A stretch of DNA of 64,000 bases from positions 434,001 through 498,000 of the forward strand of contig JADJEK010000001.1 of NCBI GenBank assembly GCA_016709145.1, written 5' to 3'. A program made the translations under genes and the position numbers. This DNA comes from Planctomycetota bacterium. GTDB lineage: Bacteria > Planctomycetota > B15-G4 > JADJEK01. The notes under the pieces were generated by a model. That model searched no databases and was not told the origin of the DNA. It saw nothing but the letters and a program-made list of their open reading frames with translations. Below are positions 1 through 7,563 of the stretch, in pieces. Within the stretch, counting starts at the first letter, position 1. The number at the start of each line of letters is the position of its first letter.

Positions 1-835
1 CTTCGAAGTGCCCTTCGACGCGCCCCTCGACACGCCCCTCGAGACGACCTTCCACGCGCCCTTCTCCTCGCCCCTCCTCTTTGGCACGCAGCTCCATCGG
101 CGACAGGATCAAGCCCACGGGTCCCTCCAACGATCGAACGCTTGCGTCGAACTTGCGCTCGAGATTCTCCGGTAGCCGCATCAGCGCTGTCAACAGGCGG
201 TACAGCGCTCGCTTGTTCTTGCGACTGAAGCGCGTCTCGAGCAGCAGCAACCGCGCCAACCGCGTCTTCTCGACGAGGCGCGCCTCGAGCTGCGCGCGCG
301 TGCGCCGCGTGCGCAAGTCGATCGCGACCAACCATGCGAACGGATTCGCCGAGCGCTCGAGGGCGTCGATCTTCGGCTCGAGGTCCAGCAGCTTCACCGT
401 CGCGAACTCGAAGCGCATCCGCGTCCCTGAGATTCCCGTGTCGTAGGCGCTCGGACGCCACTTCGGATCGTCGTCGGCCAGCACCGCCAGAGAGAACGCG
501 GCCTCGCCGAAGCGATCCAAGATCCTCGACCAGTACGTGAACATCCGCAATTCGAACGACCGGTCGCGCGTGCCTTGGATCTCGACGTGGATCAGCAGCA
601 CTGACATCGAGCCGTTGAGACAACGCACCTGCACCAACTTGTCGACATAGCGCCGACCCGCGACCGAGTCCGGGCTCAGCGCCGCCAGTTCCTTGTCGAG
701 CGGCTCGATCCCAGCCTTCCAGTCGATCGCGGCCTCGACCACCGGCGCGGCGAACGCGAGCAGCGGTCGCACGTACAGGTCGAGTGCGGCTTTCCAGAAG
801 CCATCGAAGTCGACAGCGCGTTCATCCGGTTCCAT
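1..835 (-). CDS. Rpn/YhgA-type PD-(D/E)XK nuclease, partial (3' end outside window)
   Basis: The minus strand reads open from an ATG at 835 to the left edge (278 codons), so the C-terminus is missing. The protein has the layout of Rpn (recombination-promoting nuclease, 'PD-(D/E)XK nuclease family transposase'): an N-terminal segment with a LLAFAAPVVEAAIDW stretch, a nuclease core with HVEIQ near residue 85 (the E-x-Q signature), and an R/K-rich helical middle. The visible end is a Gly-Arg-Glu tandem tail (EGRVEGRLEGR) encoded by a roughly 12-base DNA repeat. Such low-complexity tails are known for Rpn and related proteins. It lies 44 bases downstream of the VHEWGTFT gene on the same strand, but no clear Shine-Dalgarno is visible. 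Rpn proteins are linked to recA-independent DNA transfer and possibly to phage defence; activity here is inferred from family only. Confidence 0.78.
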   Translation of the reverse strand, partial: MEPDERAVDFDGFWKAALDLYVRPLLAFAAPVVEAAIDWKAGIEPLDKELAALSPDSVAGRRYVDKLVQVRCLNGSMSVLLIHVEIQGTRDRSFELRMFTYWSRILDRFGEAAFSLAVLADDDPKWRPSAYDTGISGTRMRFEFATVKLLDLEPKIDALERSANPFAWLVAIDLRTRRTRAQLEARLVEKTRLARLLLLETRFSRKNKRALYRLLTALMRLPENLERKFDASVRSLEGPVGLILSPMELRAKEEGRGEGRVEGRLEGRVEGRVEGHFE

Positions 836-879
836 GCCGGAGTGAACGCGCGCGTGGACGCCGGGTTACCGCGGGGATT

Positions 880-1929
880 TCACCCGTCGCCGCGCGCGGC
901 CTCCGACGACGGGTTCGGCGCAGGCGGCAGCACCGGCACTTCGGCGACGTCCGTGCGGCCGATCAAGACTCGCACGGTCGTCTGCGGCACCGGCGTGATC
1001 GTCAGTGGCAGCACCGCATCGGTCACTTCGCGCGGCACCGTGTAGAGCACGCGCAGGCCTGGCTCGAACCACGACTCGCGCCACGTGTCGACCATCGCCT
1101 GCGCCTCGTCTTCACGCAGGCCCTGTCCGCGCAGGATCTTCTTCAGATCGTCGAGCCACAGCTCTGGCCCGAACTGGAGCTGCGCGCGGCCGAACGCGAA
1201 CTCTTCGTTCGGATCGAGGGTGCAGTGGATGTCGTACGCGAGCCCACGCTCGTCGCGCTCGAACAGCATCACCTGGTCGATGCGCTGCGCGCCGCGATTA
1301 CGGACCTTCACCGTGCCGCCCTCGGCGACGACGAACAACGGCGTCGGGAACGACCCCGTGCCGCGATAGAACAGGAACTTCTCCGACTCGTCGATTCCCG
1401 CCCACGTCGTCACGGTGAGCACGGCCGCGTCGACACCGCGCGCGCAGTAGTACGGCGCGCCGGAAAGCGACGTCCACAGCCGCGCGTTCGACGTCGCCAG
1501 CGGTTCGGCGCGGATCCCCTTCCAGATCAAGCGGTCTTCGGGGCGCGTCCAGACGTTCGGCAACGCAGGGTCGAGCCCGAAGTCCGGATACCACTCCGTG
1601 ATCGTGTTGCCGGGGAACCGCACGTCGACATCGAGAACGACCGGATGCTCGGTGTGCACGTACAGCACCGGAGTCTCCATCCGGACCGTGCCGGTGGCCG
1701 CGACCTTGCGACGGCCAGCGTTCTCGTAGTGCACGAACGGTGGCAGCTCGAAGCGGTCCGGCGCGCGCTCGAAGACGATCTCCTCGCCCCTCACGTCGAC
1801 GCGCGTCGTGAACGTGCCCCATTCGTGGACCGTGAAGGGTGGCGCAAGGGCGGGCTCGTCCCGCCCGACGGCTGCCATCGATCCACCGACCAGGATCGCG
1901 ACGAGCAGGGAACCAAGGATCGAGCGCAT
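880..1929 (-). CDS. Secreted VHEWGTFT-family protein of unknown function
   Basis: This 349-residue protein starts at an ATG preceded by CCGGAGACTCCGCC, which contains GGAG. It has a signal peptide (MRSILGSLLVAILVGG, cleaved near residue 20) and then VHEWGTFT at about residues 34-41. That motif marks a protein family common in planctomycetes and other bacteria whose biochemical role is unknown. The rest is predicted beta-rich with no recognisable catalytic motif; an acidic helix (about residues 255-290) precedes a beta-rich tail. It is shorter than many relatives. It is transcribed divergently from the ECF sigma gene at 2053, so the 123 bases between them hold both promoters, and regulation by that sigma factor is possible but not shown. 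The Pro-rich C-terminus ends 44 bases before the Rpn-like gene. Confidence 0.8.
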   Translation of the reverse strand: MRSILGSLLVAILVGGSMAAVGRDEPALAPPFTVHEWGTFTTRVDVRGEEIVFERAPDRFELPPFVHYENAGRRKVAATGTVRMETPVLYVHTEHPVVLDVDVRFPGNTITEWYPDFGLDPALPNVWTRPEDRLIWKGIRAEPLATSNARLWTSLSGAPYYCARGVDAAVLTVTTWAGIDESEKFLFYRGTGSFPTPLFVVAEGGTVKVRNRGAQRIDQVMLFERDERGLAYDIHCTLDPNEEFAFGRAQLQFGPELWLDDLKKILRGQGLREDEAQAMVDTWRESWFEPGLRVLYTVPREVTDAVLPLTITPVPQTTVRVLIGRTDVAEVPVLPPAPNPSSEAARGDG

Positions 1930-2052
1930 GGCGGAGTCTCCGGCGAGCGCGCCCCATCGCGTGCTCCGACCACGTCCGTGGAGCGAGGGCTCTCGATCAC
2001 GACCGGGATTTGCGGTTTTCGTTCATTGGATTCGACGACCCGCCCCACGAAC

Positions 2053-2610
2053 ATGGCGGCGCGCATGGAACGAAACGATCGATCCGACCTCGAACTCGTC
2101 GCGGCTGCCCGCGCCGGGACGTCGCAAGCCTTCACGGACCTCGTCCGCAGGCACGGTTCCCGCGTCTGGGGCCTGCTGTGGTCGCGGACGCGGCGGCGCG
2201 CCGACGTCGAGGACCTGACGCAAGAGACGTTCCTGCGCGCGTACCGCCAACTGCCGACGCTGCAGCACGCCGATCGATTCGCGGGTTGGCTGCTGTCGAT
2301 CGCAGCGCGCACATGGTCGGACTGGCATCGAGCCAAGGCCCGCAATGACGTCGGTCTCGAAGCCCTCGAGGTCGAGCCACAGCAGCCGGCGCTCGAGTCG
2401 ACCAGCGACCGCGACGCGCTGCTGTCCGCCGTGGCGTCGCTGCCGGAGCCGCTGCGCGACACGCTGGTGCAGTTCCACTTCGGCGGCAAGTCGTACCGCG
2501 AACTCGCCGCACTGTTCGACGTGACCGAAGCCGCGATCAATGCGCGATTGACGAAGGCACGCCAACTGTTGCGGGAGCGCCTCGAGAACAGGATGTCCGA
2601 CCATGGATGA
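2053..2610 (+). CDS. ECF-type RNA polymerase sigma factor
   Basis: This is a 185-residue sigma-70 family protein. Region 2 is at about residues 20-90 (LVRRHGSRVWGLLWSRTRRRADVEDLTQETFLRAYRQL, split around the DLTQETFLRAY signature). Region 4 is at about 125-175, with YRELAALFDVTEAAINARLTKAR as the helix-turn-helix. The length fits an ECF factor with only regions 2 and 4. Starts at 2053 and 2065 are both possible; neither has a strong Shine-Dalgarno, and the open frame continues far upstream only as antisense of the VHEWGTFT gene. The stop codon overlaps the start of the FecR-like gene (ATGGATGA), showing translational coupling. By family logic the downstream membrane protein is its anti-sigma partner. 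The promoter sequence it recognises is not evident. Confidence 0.9.
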   Translation: MAARMERNDRSDLELVAAARAGTSQAFTDLVRRHGSRVWGLLWSRTRRRADVEDLTQETFLRAYRQLPTLQHADRFAGWLLSIAARTWSDWHRAKARNDVGLEALEVEPQQPALESTSDRDALLSAVASLPEPLRDTLVQFHFGGKSYRELAALFDVTEAAINARLTKARQLLRERLENRMSDHG

Positions 2611-3858
2611 ACGCACGCTCGAACGACTGAACGCGTACCTCGACGGCGAGCTCGACGCGCGAGCGGCCGCCGACGCGCAGTGCCTGCTGGAGAGCGATCC
2701 GCGGCGCGCGACGCGTTCGAGGCGTTGAAGTCGCAACGGAGTGCGCTCGATCGCGCGTTCGCGCCGCTGGTCGCCGCCGCGGAGGGGCGCGCGTCGACGT
2801 GGGCCGCTCCCGCGACCGACGGCTCCAAGCACGCGACGCCGCGCGTTCCGTGGACGTTGCTCGTGCCCATCGCGGCCGCGGCGCTGCTCGGCTTCGTCGC
2901 TGGAGCGCTGTGGTTCCGCGAGCCGTCGTCGCAAGGATCGCCGTTTGCTCGCGTGACGATCGCGACCGCACCGCTCGAGGTCCGCGCGCGCGGCGCGACC
3001 ACGTTCGCTCCGATCGCTTCGCAAGCGCCGATCGAACTCGGCGCGACGCTGCGGACCGCGGACGGCAAGGTCACGGTCGCACTCGCGGACGGCTCGAGTC
3101 TCCGCCTCGCACCACACACGACGCTGACGATCGACGATGCGCGCACCTGCTCGCTCGATCGCGGCGCCGTGCTCTCCGACGTCGCGCCGTCCGACACGAT
3201 CTTCGTCGTGCGCTGCGATGGACTCGACGTGACCGCGCTCGGCACGAACTTCGAGGTCGCACATGCGGACGGCAGCGTCGGCGACGAGGCCGGCAAGCGC
3301 GTCACGCACGTTCGCGTCCTCAGCGGTCGCGTCCGCGTCGGCAACACCGAAGTCGGTGCCGGATATGGCGTGCGCGCACTCGATGGCTTGCCCGGCGAAC
3401 CGACGCAGCTCCACGACCTCGCGATCCTGACCAATTGGGTCCACGAGCTGCTCGTGCTCGAAGGCGATCGCAGCGACGAACTCGGCACGCGCGTCAACGA
3501 AATGCTGGCGATGCTCGGACGCACGAAGATGGCGCATCTGTACGAGTACGAGATGCGTTCGCTCGGCGACCACTGCGTGCTGCCCTTGACACGCTTCGTC
3601 CAATCACCGCAGTCGAACGACGACGCGTACCGTCGGCGCGAGGCGGCGCGCATCGCGAGCGACCTCGCCTCGCCGGCGTACATCCCGGCGATGATCGAAC
3701 TGCTCGACGATGCCGATCCGGACGTCCGGATCGCCGCAGCGCGCGCACTCGAGCGATTGACCGGATCGACGCGCGGCTTCGACGGACCCTACTGGCGTGG
3801 CGACGACCTCGAGGCCGGCCGCGCGTCGTGGCGCGCGTGGAGTCGGGCGAAGGACTGA
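2603..3858 (+). CDS. FecR-domain membrane protein with HEAT repeats, frameshifted near 2700
   Basis: Reading begins at ATG 2603, inside the end of the sigma gene, and gives MDERTLERLNAYLDGELDAR, a typical anti-sigma zinc-finger-like or cytoplasmic N-terminus without the Cys pair. After LLESDP at 2701 that frame stops (TGA 2729). The next frame continues as AARDAFEALKSQRSALDRAF to 3858, also open from a GTG at 2680. Adding one base at 2701 joins the two parts, so this is a one-base deletion, an assembly error or, less likely, a programmed shift. The second part has one membrane helix (LLVPIAAAALLGFVAGALWF), a FecR-type domain (about 200 residues) and C-terminal HEAT-like repeats (DADPDVRIAAARALERL). 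It probably senses an envelope cue and restrains the preceding sigma factor. If translation starts at 2680 the product is 392 residues. Confidence 0.75.
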
Positions 3859-3875
3859 CGGTAGGGACGAAAGAA

Positions 3876-3904
3876 ACCGCGGCGCTGGAGGGAAGCGCCG
3901 CGGT
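3876..3904. terminator. Hairpin between convergent genes
   Basis: A perfect 11-base-pair stem (ACCGCGGCGCT paired with AGCGCCGCGGT) with a 7-base loop sits 18 bases after the FecR gene and 38 bases before the end of the convergent gene at 3942. It has no long T tract, but its position fits a bidirectional terminator. Confidence 0.6.
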
Positions 3905-3941
3905 CACCTCGTTCGGCAGGACACCGATTCGCCGTACCTCT

Positions 3942-4439
3942 TCACAGCTTCTTCTTCGCCCGCACCATCGGCGCCGAGCCCAACTCGCTCGTCGGGCGCC
4001 GATGCTCACGCTTTGCCAGTGGAATTCGGTCACGGCGCAAGACACATCCGTCGCGGTCGAGTTCGACGATCTCCGTGCGCGAACGCACGACCAACCTCCC
4101 GTCCGGGGTCGCGACGAGACGTCGGGCACCCGCGATCGGCGCGACGCGTCGCGCTTCGACGTCCCAGCAGCCCCCGGGCCGGTGGTAGCAGATGATGATC
4201 CCGCTGCCGGCCTCGAGCACGTACAGCCGGCCGTGTCCGAACACGAGCGCATCGACGCGGCGCGGCGCCGGCAGCGTGGCGATCTGCATCCCGCCGGCGT
4301 CGTGGACCGTGATCACGCCCGGCATCGCGACGGCCTTCGTGCCGCCGGGGCCGAACGTCGTCGTGCTTCCCTTCGCCATCGCGAGATCGGAGGTCGCAAG
4401 CGTCGAGACCAAGAGGAGGATCGTGGCTTTGAGAATCAT
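3942..4439 (-). CDS. Small exported protein with propeller-like repeats, function unknown
   Basis: An upstream ATG at 4475 exists, but the ATG at 4439 has AAGGA eight bases before it and opens directly into a signal peptide (MILKATILLLVSTLATSDLAMA). The mature part of about 140 residues shows short beta strands spaced like NHL/propeller blades (VITVHDAGGMQIATL, VDALVFGHGRLYVLEAGSGIIICY, RLVATPDGRLVVRSRTEIVEL). That is too few for a full propeller, so it may be a truncated relative of the NHL proteins found elsewhere in this window. It ends in a basic tail (RAKKKL). It is convergent with the FecR gene. No function can be assigned from sequence. Confidence 0.65.
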   Translation of the reverse strand: MILKATILLLVSTLATSDLAMAKGSTTTFGPGGTKAVAMPGVITVHDAGGMQIATLPAPRRVDALVFGHGRLYVLEAGSGIIICYHRPGGCWDVEARRVAPIAGARRLVATPDGRLVVRSRTEIVELDRDGCVLRRDRIPLAKREHRRPTSELGSAPMVRAKKKL

Positions 4440-4540
4440 GGGAATCGTCCTTTTCGAGTGAACCAGTGACTTCACTCACTCGCAGGGGGATCGCCGTGAA
4501 TCTCGAAGGACGAATTCGCGGTCGCCGGACGAGGAGCGAC

Positions 4541-4583
4541 GCCGCCTTGCCACGCACGGCGCGGAACTCGCGCTGCGGGAACG
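4541..4583 (-). pseudogene. Fragment resembling the C-terminus of the neighbouring MscS gene
   Basis: The minus strand reads RPFPQREFRAVRGKAA, close to the end of the intact MscS protein at 5160 (IPFPQREVRVVQTKAG). At DNA level a 17-base core (TCGCGCTGCGGGAACGG) is identical, and the flanking bases align without gaps. It may be the last trace of a duplicated channel gene. The fragment is short, so chance or common codon use cannot be excluded. Confidence 0.35.
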
Positions 4584-4650
4584 GCCGTGTTGCCGTCCTC
4601 GCCCGTCGAAGTTCACGAGTCCGTGAGGCCGCGAGGTCCGACCTGTGGCG

Positions 4651-4770
4651 CGGTTGGTTCAGGTCGCGCACGAAGACGTCGTTCACGCCGTTGACGTCAC
4701 CCGCCACCAGGTTGCTCGCGTCCGACTCGAACGCCACGTAGACGTCTTCGTTTCGAACTCGTTGGCCCAT
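4651..4770 (-). pseudogene. Fragment of a PD40/WD40-like exported repeat protein
   Basis: Forty codons on the minus strand read VYVAFESDASNLVAGDVN followed by GVNDVFVRDL. This is a good match to the repeat of large exported TolB/PD40-type proteins (usual form R-Y-V-A-F-x-S-x-A-S-N-L-V-x-G-D-x-N-G-x-x-D-V-F-V-R-D). Only one repeat is present, without signal peptide or further blades, so it is best read as the remnant of a deleted gene. Confidence 0.6.
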
Positions 4771-4933
4771 GACGCCACCCCGGCGACGCGGAGCTGGGTC
4801 AACGGTCGACTCGAGAACGATGAGGAACACCCTGCTCAGCGCGGGCTACGCCCGCAACCGAACGACGACGGCGTGCTCCAACGACCTCGTCGGACACCTG
4901 TGGATACGGCGGCTGCCGCCGCCTCGGACCCCT

Positions 4934-5097
4934 GAATCGGAGTCCACGATTCGGTCATGGCTGCGGCCGGCTACGAAGCGCGCATGCTTCGTCGGATCGA
5001 CTCCGCGACTCTCTCCATGGAGTCGCCGCGTCGATCCTCCTCGCCTGCGCACTTCTCGCTCGGCCTCGCGGCATCACAGAATCGTGGACTCCGACTG
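4934..5097. repeat. Pair of 19-base inverted repeats enclosing 126 bases
   Basis: GAATCGGAGTCCACGATTC at 4934-4952 and GAATCGTGGACTCCGACTG at 5079-5097 are inverted copies differing at two positions near one end. Each also forms a small hairpin by itself. The enclosed 126 bases contain another dyad (ACGAAGC/GCTTCGT at about 4972-4991) and no gene. The arrangement resembles a small non-autonomous element, but no target-site duplication is obvious. Confidence 0.45.
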
Positions 5098-5159
5098 AGT
5101 CGATCAGGTGGGTTCGGCTTCGTTCCGAAGGACGAAGTTCGGAGTTCCTTGCCGCGCCG

Positions 5160-6071
5160 TCACCCCGCCTTGGTCTGGACCACGCGCACTTCGCGCTGCG
5201 GGAACGGGATCGAGATGCCCTCGCGATCGAAGCGCTGCTTGATCGCCTTGGTGAGTTCGAACGCGATCGTCGCGAAGTCGTCACGCTTCGTCCACGCGTG
5301 AACGGTGAACTCGACCGCCGAGTCGGCGAGCTTGCTGACGTTCACTCCGGGAGCCGGGTCCTTCAGCACGTGCGGGTTCGACGCGACGACGTCGTGCAGA
5401 ACGCTCGCGACCTTGTCGAGGTCGTCCTGGTAGCCGACACCGACGACGATCTGCGCGCGCCGCGTCGTGTTCGCGGACGCGTTGATGATCACCGCGCTCG
5501 TGATCGCCGAGTTCGGCACGATGATCTTCTGGTTGTCCGCGGTCGTCAGCACACACGTGAACAGGTCGATGTCGCGGACGACGCCGGACACGCCGGCCGC
5601 TTCGATCGCGTCGCCGACCTTGAACGGGCGGAACACGAGGATCATCACGCCGGCCGCGAAGTTCGACAGCGAACCCTGCAGCGCGAAGCCGACCGCGAGG
5701 CCAGCCGCGCCGAGCACGGCGACGAACGACGTCGTCGGCACGCCGACCTTGTCGATCGCCGCGATGATCGCGAACGCCATGATCGCCGCGTGGACCATCG
5801 ACCCGGCGAAGCCGGCGAGCTCGAGGTCCATCTTCGCGCGCTCCATGCCGCCGCGCACGAGCCGCGACGCGAAGCGCGCCGCGAACCGGCCGCCGAACAG
5901 GATGATCACGGCGAACAGACACTTCATGCCGTAGTCGGCGATCGCGGGCACGGCGACGTCGATCCACGTCGAGATCTTCGCGCGCAGGACGTCGGGATCG
6001 AAGAAGCCGGGATCGAGCGCGGATGCGGGCGGATTCGATTCGGTCGCTGTCGGGGCGTTTTGCAAGAGCAC
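5160..6071 (-). CDS. mscS: Small-conductance mechanosensitive ion channel (MscS family)
   Basis: This 303-residue protein opens the inner membrane to solutes under hypo-osmotic stress. Three hydrophobic helices are visible: about residues 35-60, 70-95 and the pore helix at about 100-140. The pore helix carries the Gly/Ala-rich MscS motif (AVLGAAGLAVGFALQGSLSN) and is followed by the beta domain entry FRPFKVGDAIEAAGVSGVV. The C-terminal alpha/beta domain ends with ISIPFPQREVRVV, usual for the family. The GTG at 6071 is chosen because GAGGAG lies 7 bases upstream; the frame stays open further upstream only as a shadow of the methyltransferase gene. It lies 53 bases downstream of that gene on the same strand and may be cotranscribed. 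Confidence 0.92.
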   Translation of the reverse strand: MLLQNAPTATESNPPASALDPGFFDPDVLRAKISTWIDVAVPAIADYGMKCLFAVIILFGGRFAARFASRLVRGGMERAKMDLELAGFAGSMVHAAIMAFAIIAAIDKVGVPTTSFVAVLGAAGLAVGFALQGSLSNFAAGVMILVFRPFKVGDAIEAAGVSGVVRDIDLFTCVLTTADNQKIIVPNSAITSAVIINASANTTRRAQIVVGVGYQDDLDKVASVLHDVVASNPHVLKDPAPGVNVSKLADSAVEFTVHAWTKRDDFATIAFELTKAIKQRFDREGISIPFPQREVRVVQTKAG

Positions 6072-6124
6072 GGACGAACTCCTCGAGTGCGGGTGGTTCA
6101 GTGGGCGGAGCGGAGGCCACGAGG

Positions 6125-7327
6125 TTATCGAGGCGTCGCGGCCTCGACGAGATACGCGACGTGTCCGCGCTCGAGACGCGCGACGATCACGAGCCCGTGT
6201 CGTGACCCGGATCCCGCGAACTGCTTGGCGAGGACGTCGGCGGGCGACGGATGCCCGCGCTTCTTCACGGTCACGGGTCCGATGTCGTGCTCGCGCAGCA
6301 GCGCGCGGACTTGCTTCGCGTCGGCGCGGACGGCGCCGAGGACGCGGAAACTGCGCGCGAGCGGCGACTCGATCGCGGCGTCGGCGCCGAGGAATCCGAT
6401 GTCGGCATGCAGCGCGCGCGCTCCGTGCTCGCGCGCGAACGCCCCGAGGAGGTCGGCTTGCAGCAACGCGACGTCGGGCTCGATCACGTAGCGCACGGCT
6501 CGCGCCGCATCGTCGTCGAGCGCGTCGGCGCGACCGGCGACCGCGACGAACGCGTGCGCATCGCCGCGCGCGTCGATGACGACGGCTTCGAGCTCGTCCC
6601 GCGGCGCGAGCTGACCACGCCACAGCGTCGTCTCCACCAGCTCGCCGCGATGCGACACGATCGACCACGACGCAGCCGCGAGCGCGGGATCCTCGCCCGC
6701 GTGGCGGAGCCGATCGAAGCCGGGGGCGAGCTTGATGCACGCGCCGCCGAACTCCGCCGAGATGGCCAACAAGGCCGACCAAGGTGGCGACCACGATTCC
6801 GGGTCCGCGACGCGCTCGCCGTCGCTGCGACGATCCGGATCGAACAGCGCGACGTGGTCGGCGGCCCGTAACGGCGGGCGCGTCGCGTCGGCCCGAATCA
6901 CGAGCGTGGATCCCTGCGCGCGTCGCACATTGGCGGCGGCGAACGACGCGACCTCGGGATCGCGTTCGCCGGCGACCACGCGAAAGCCCACGGCCGCCAG
7001 CGCGAGCGCGTCGGCGCCGAGTCCGCAAGTGGCGTCGAACGCGACGCGGCCGGCCGCGCGTTGCGCGAAACGCATGGCGCGCCAGCGGGACACCGATTCG
7101 TGCGTCGCTTGTTCGAGGCCTTTGCGCGTCAACCAATGCAGCGCACCACTCGGCGATTTGCGCGCGGCGCGCGGCCGCAACACGCGCTGTTCGAGAACAC
7201 GCCGCGCGAGCTCTACTCCGAACTGCTTGCGCAGTCGATCGAGCGCGACGAGTTCGCTGACCGAAGCGGGCAGTGCATCGAGCGCGGCGTCGACGTCGGC
7301 GGAGAACAGGGGATCGAGCGACTCCAT
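6125..7327 (-). CDS. THUMP-like class I SAM-dependent methyltransferase
   Basis: This 400-residue protein matches the family of predicted RNA or protein methyltransferases with a C-terminal THUMP-like (PG_1098 ferredoxin-type) domain. An N-terminal helical part (ALDRLRKQFGVELARRVLEQRVLRPRAARK, in pieces) is followed by a Rossmann fold: motif I FDATCGLGADALALAA at about residues 100-115, an acidic motif II (VVAGERDPEVASFAAANVRR), and FDPDRR at about 175 as motif IV. The C-terminal domain has FLGADAAIESPLARSFRVL and GPVTVKKRGHPS, the family hallmark. An alternative ATG at 7399 adds 24 Arg/Pro-rich residues without homology, so 7327 is preferred. The substrate is unknown. Confidence 0.82.
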   Translation of the reverse strand: MESLDPLFSADVDAALDALPASVSELVALDRLRKQFGVELARRVLEQRVLRPRAARKSPSGALHWLTRKGLEQATHESVSRWRAMRFAQRAAGRVAFDATCGLGADALALAAVGFRVVAGERDPEVASFAAANVRRAQGSTLVIRADATRPPLRAADHVALFDPDRRSDGERVADPESWSPPWSALLAISAEFGGACIKLAPGFDRLRHAGEDPALAAASWSIVSHRGELVETTLWRGQLAPRDELEAVVIDARGDAHAFVAVAGRADALDDDAARAVRYVIEPDVALLQADLLGAFAREHGARALHADIGFLGADAAIESPLARSFRVLGAVRADAKQVRALLREHDIGPVTVKKRGHPSPADVLAKQFAGSGSRHGLVIVARLERGHVAYLVEAATPR

Positions 7328-7500
7328 CGGCCCATGCCTACCGATTCGCGCGAGCGGCGCGAAGGGAAGACTCCGTTCGACCACCGGCCTGTCGAGCATC
7401 CGAATCCGAAACGGAGCGCCACCCGGACTCGGGACCGCGGTTTCCGTGGTCTCGCGCCGCGCCTCGGAATCGACGGTGCAGCCCGCGACCTTGTCTCGCG

Positions 7501-7545
7501 TCCCTCATCGTCCCCCATCGTCCCCCATCGTCCCCCATCGTCCCT
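7501..7545. repeat. 10-base tandem repeat, about four copies
   Basis: The unit CATCGTCCCC repeats four times with period 10 just upstream of the gene at 7564 and ends 12 bases before its Shine-Dalgarno. It lies in the presumed promoter or leader region, so copy number could influence expression; that is inference. Confidence 0.8.
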
Positions 7546-7563
7546 GGATCCGGAGGAGGACCC

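Larger units (their letters stand above)
4440..5159. other. Gene-poor tract with pseudogene debris and inverted repeats
   Basis: No intact gene is supported in these 720 bases. The tract holds two short protein-like fragments on the minus strand (a PD40/WD40-like piece at 4651-4770 and an MscS-like tail at 4541-4583) and a pair of 19-base inverted repeats at 4934 and 5079. The remaining open frames lack Shine-Dalgarno sequences and protein-like composition. Confidence 0.6.

Noticed and set aside
784..2052. N-terminal extension of the ECF sigma frame
   Set aside because: The extension is antisense to the VHEWGTFT gene and Arg-rich. The sigma domain begins just after 2053.
7501..7545. Short CRISPR-like array
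   Set aside because: The unit is 10 bases without spacers, so it is a simple tandem repeat.
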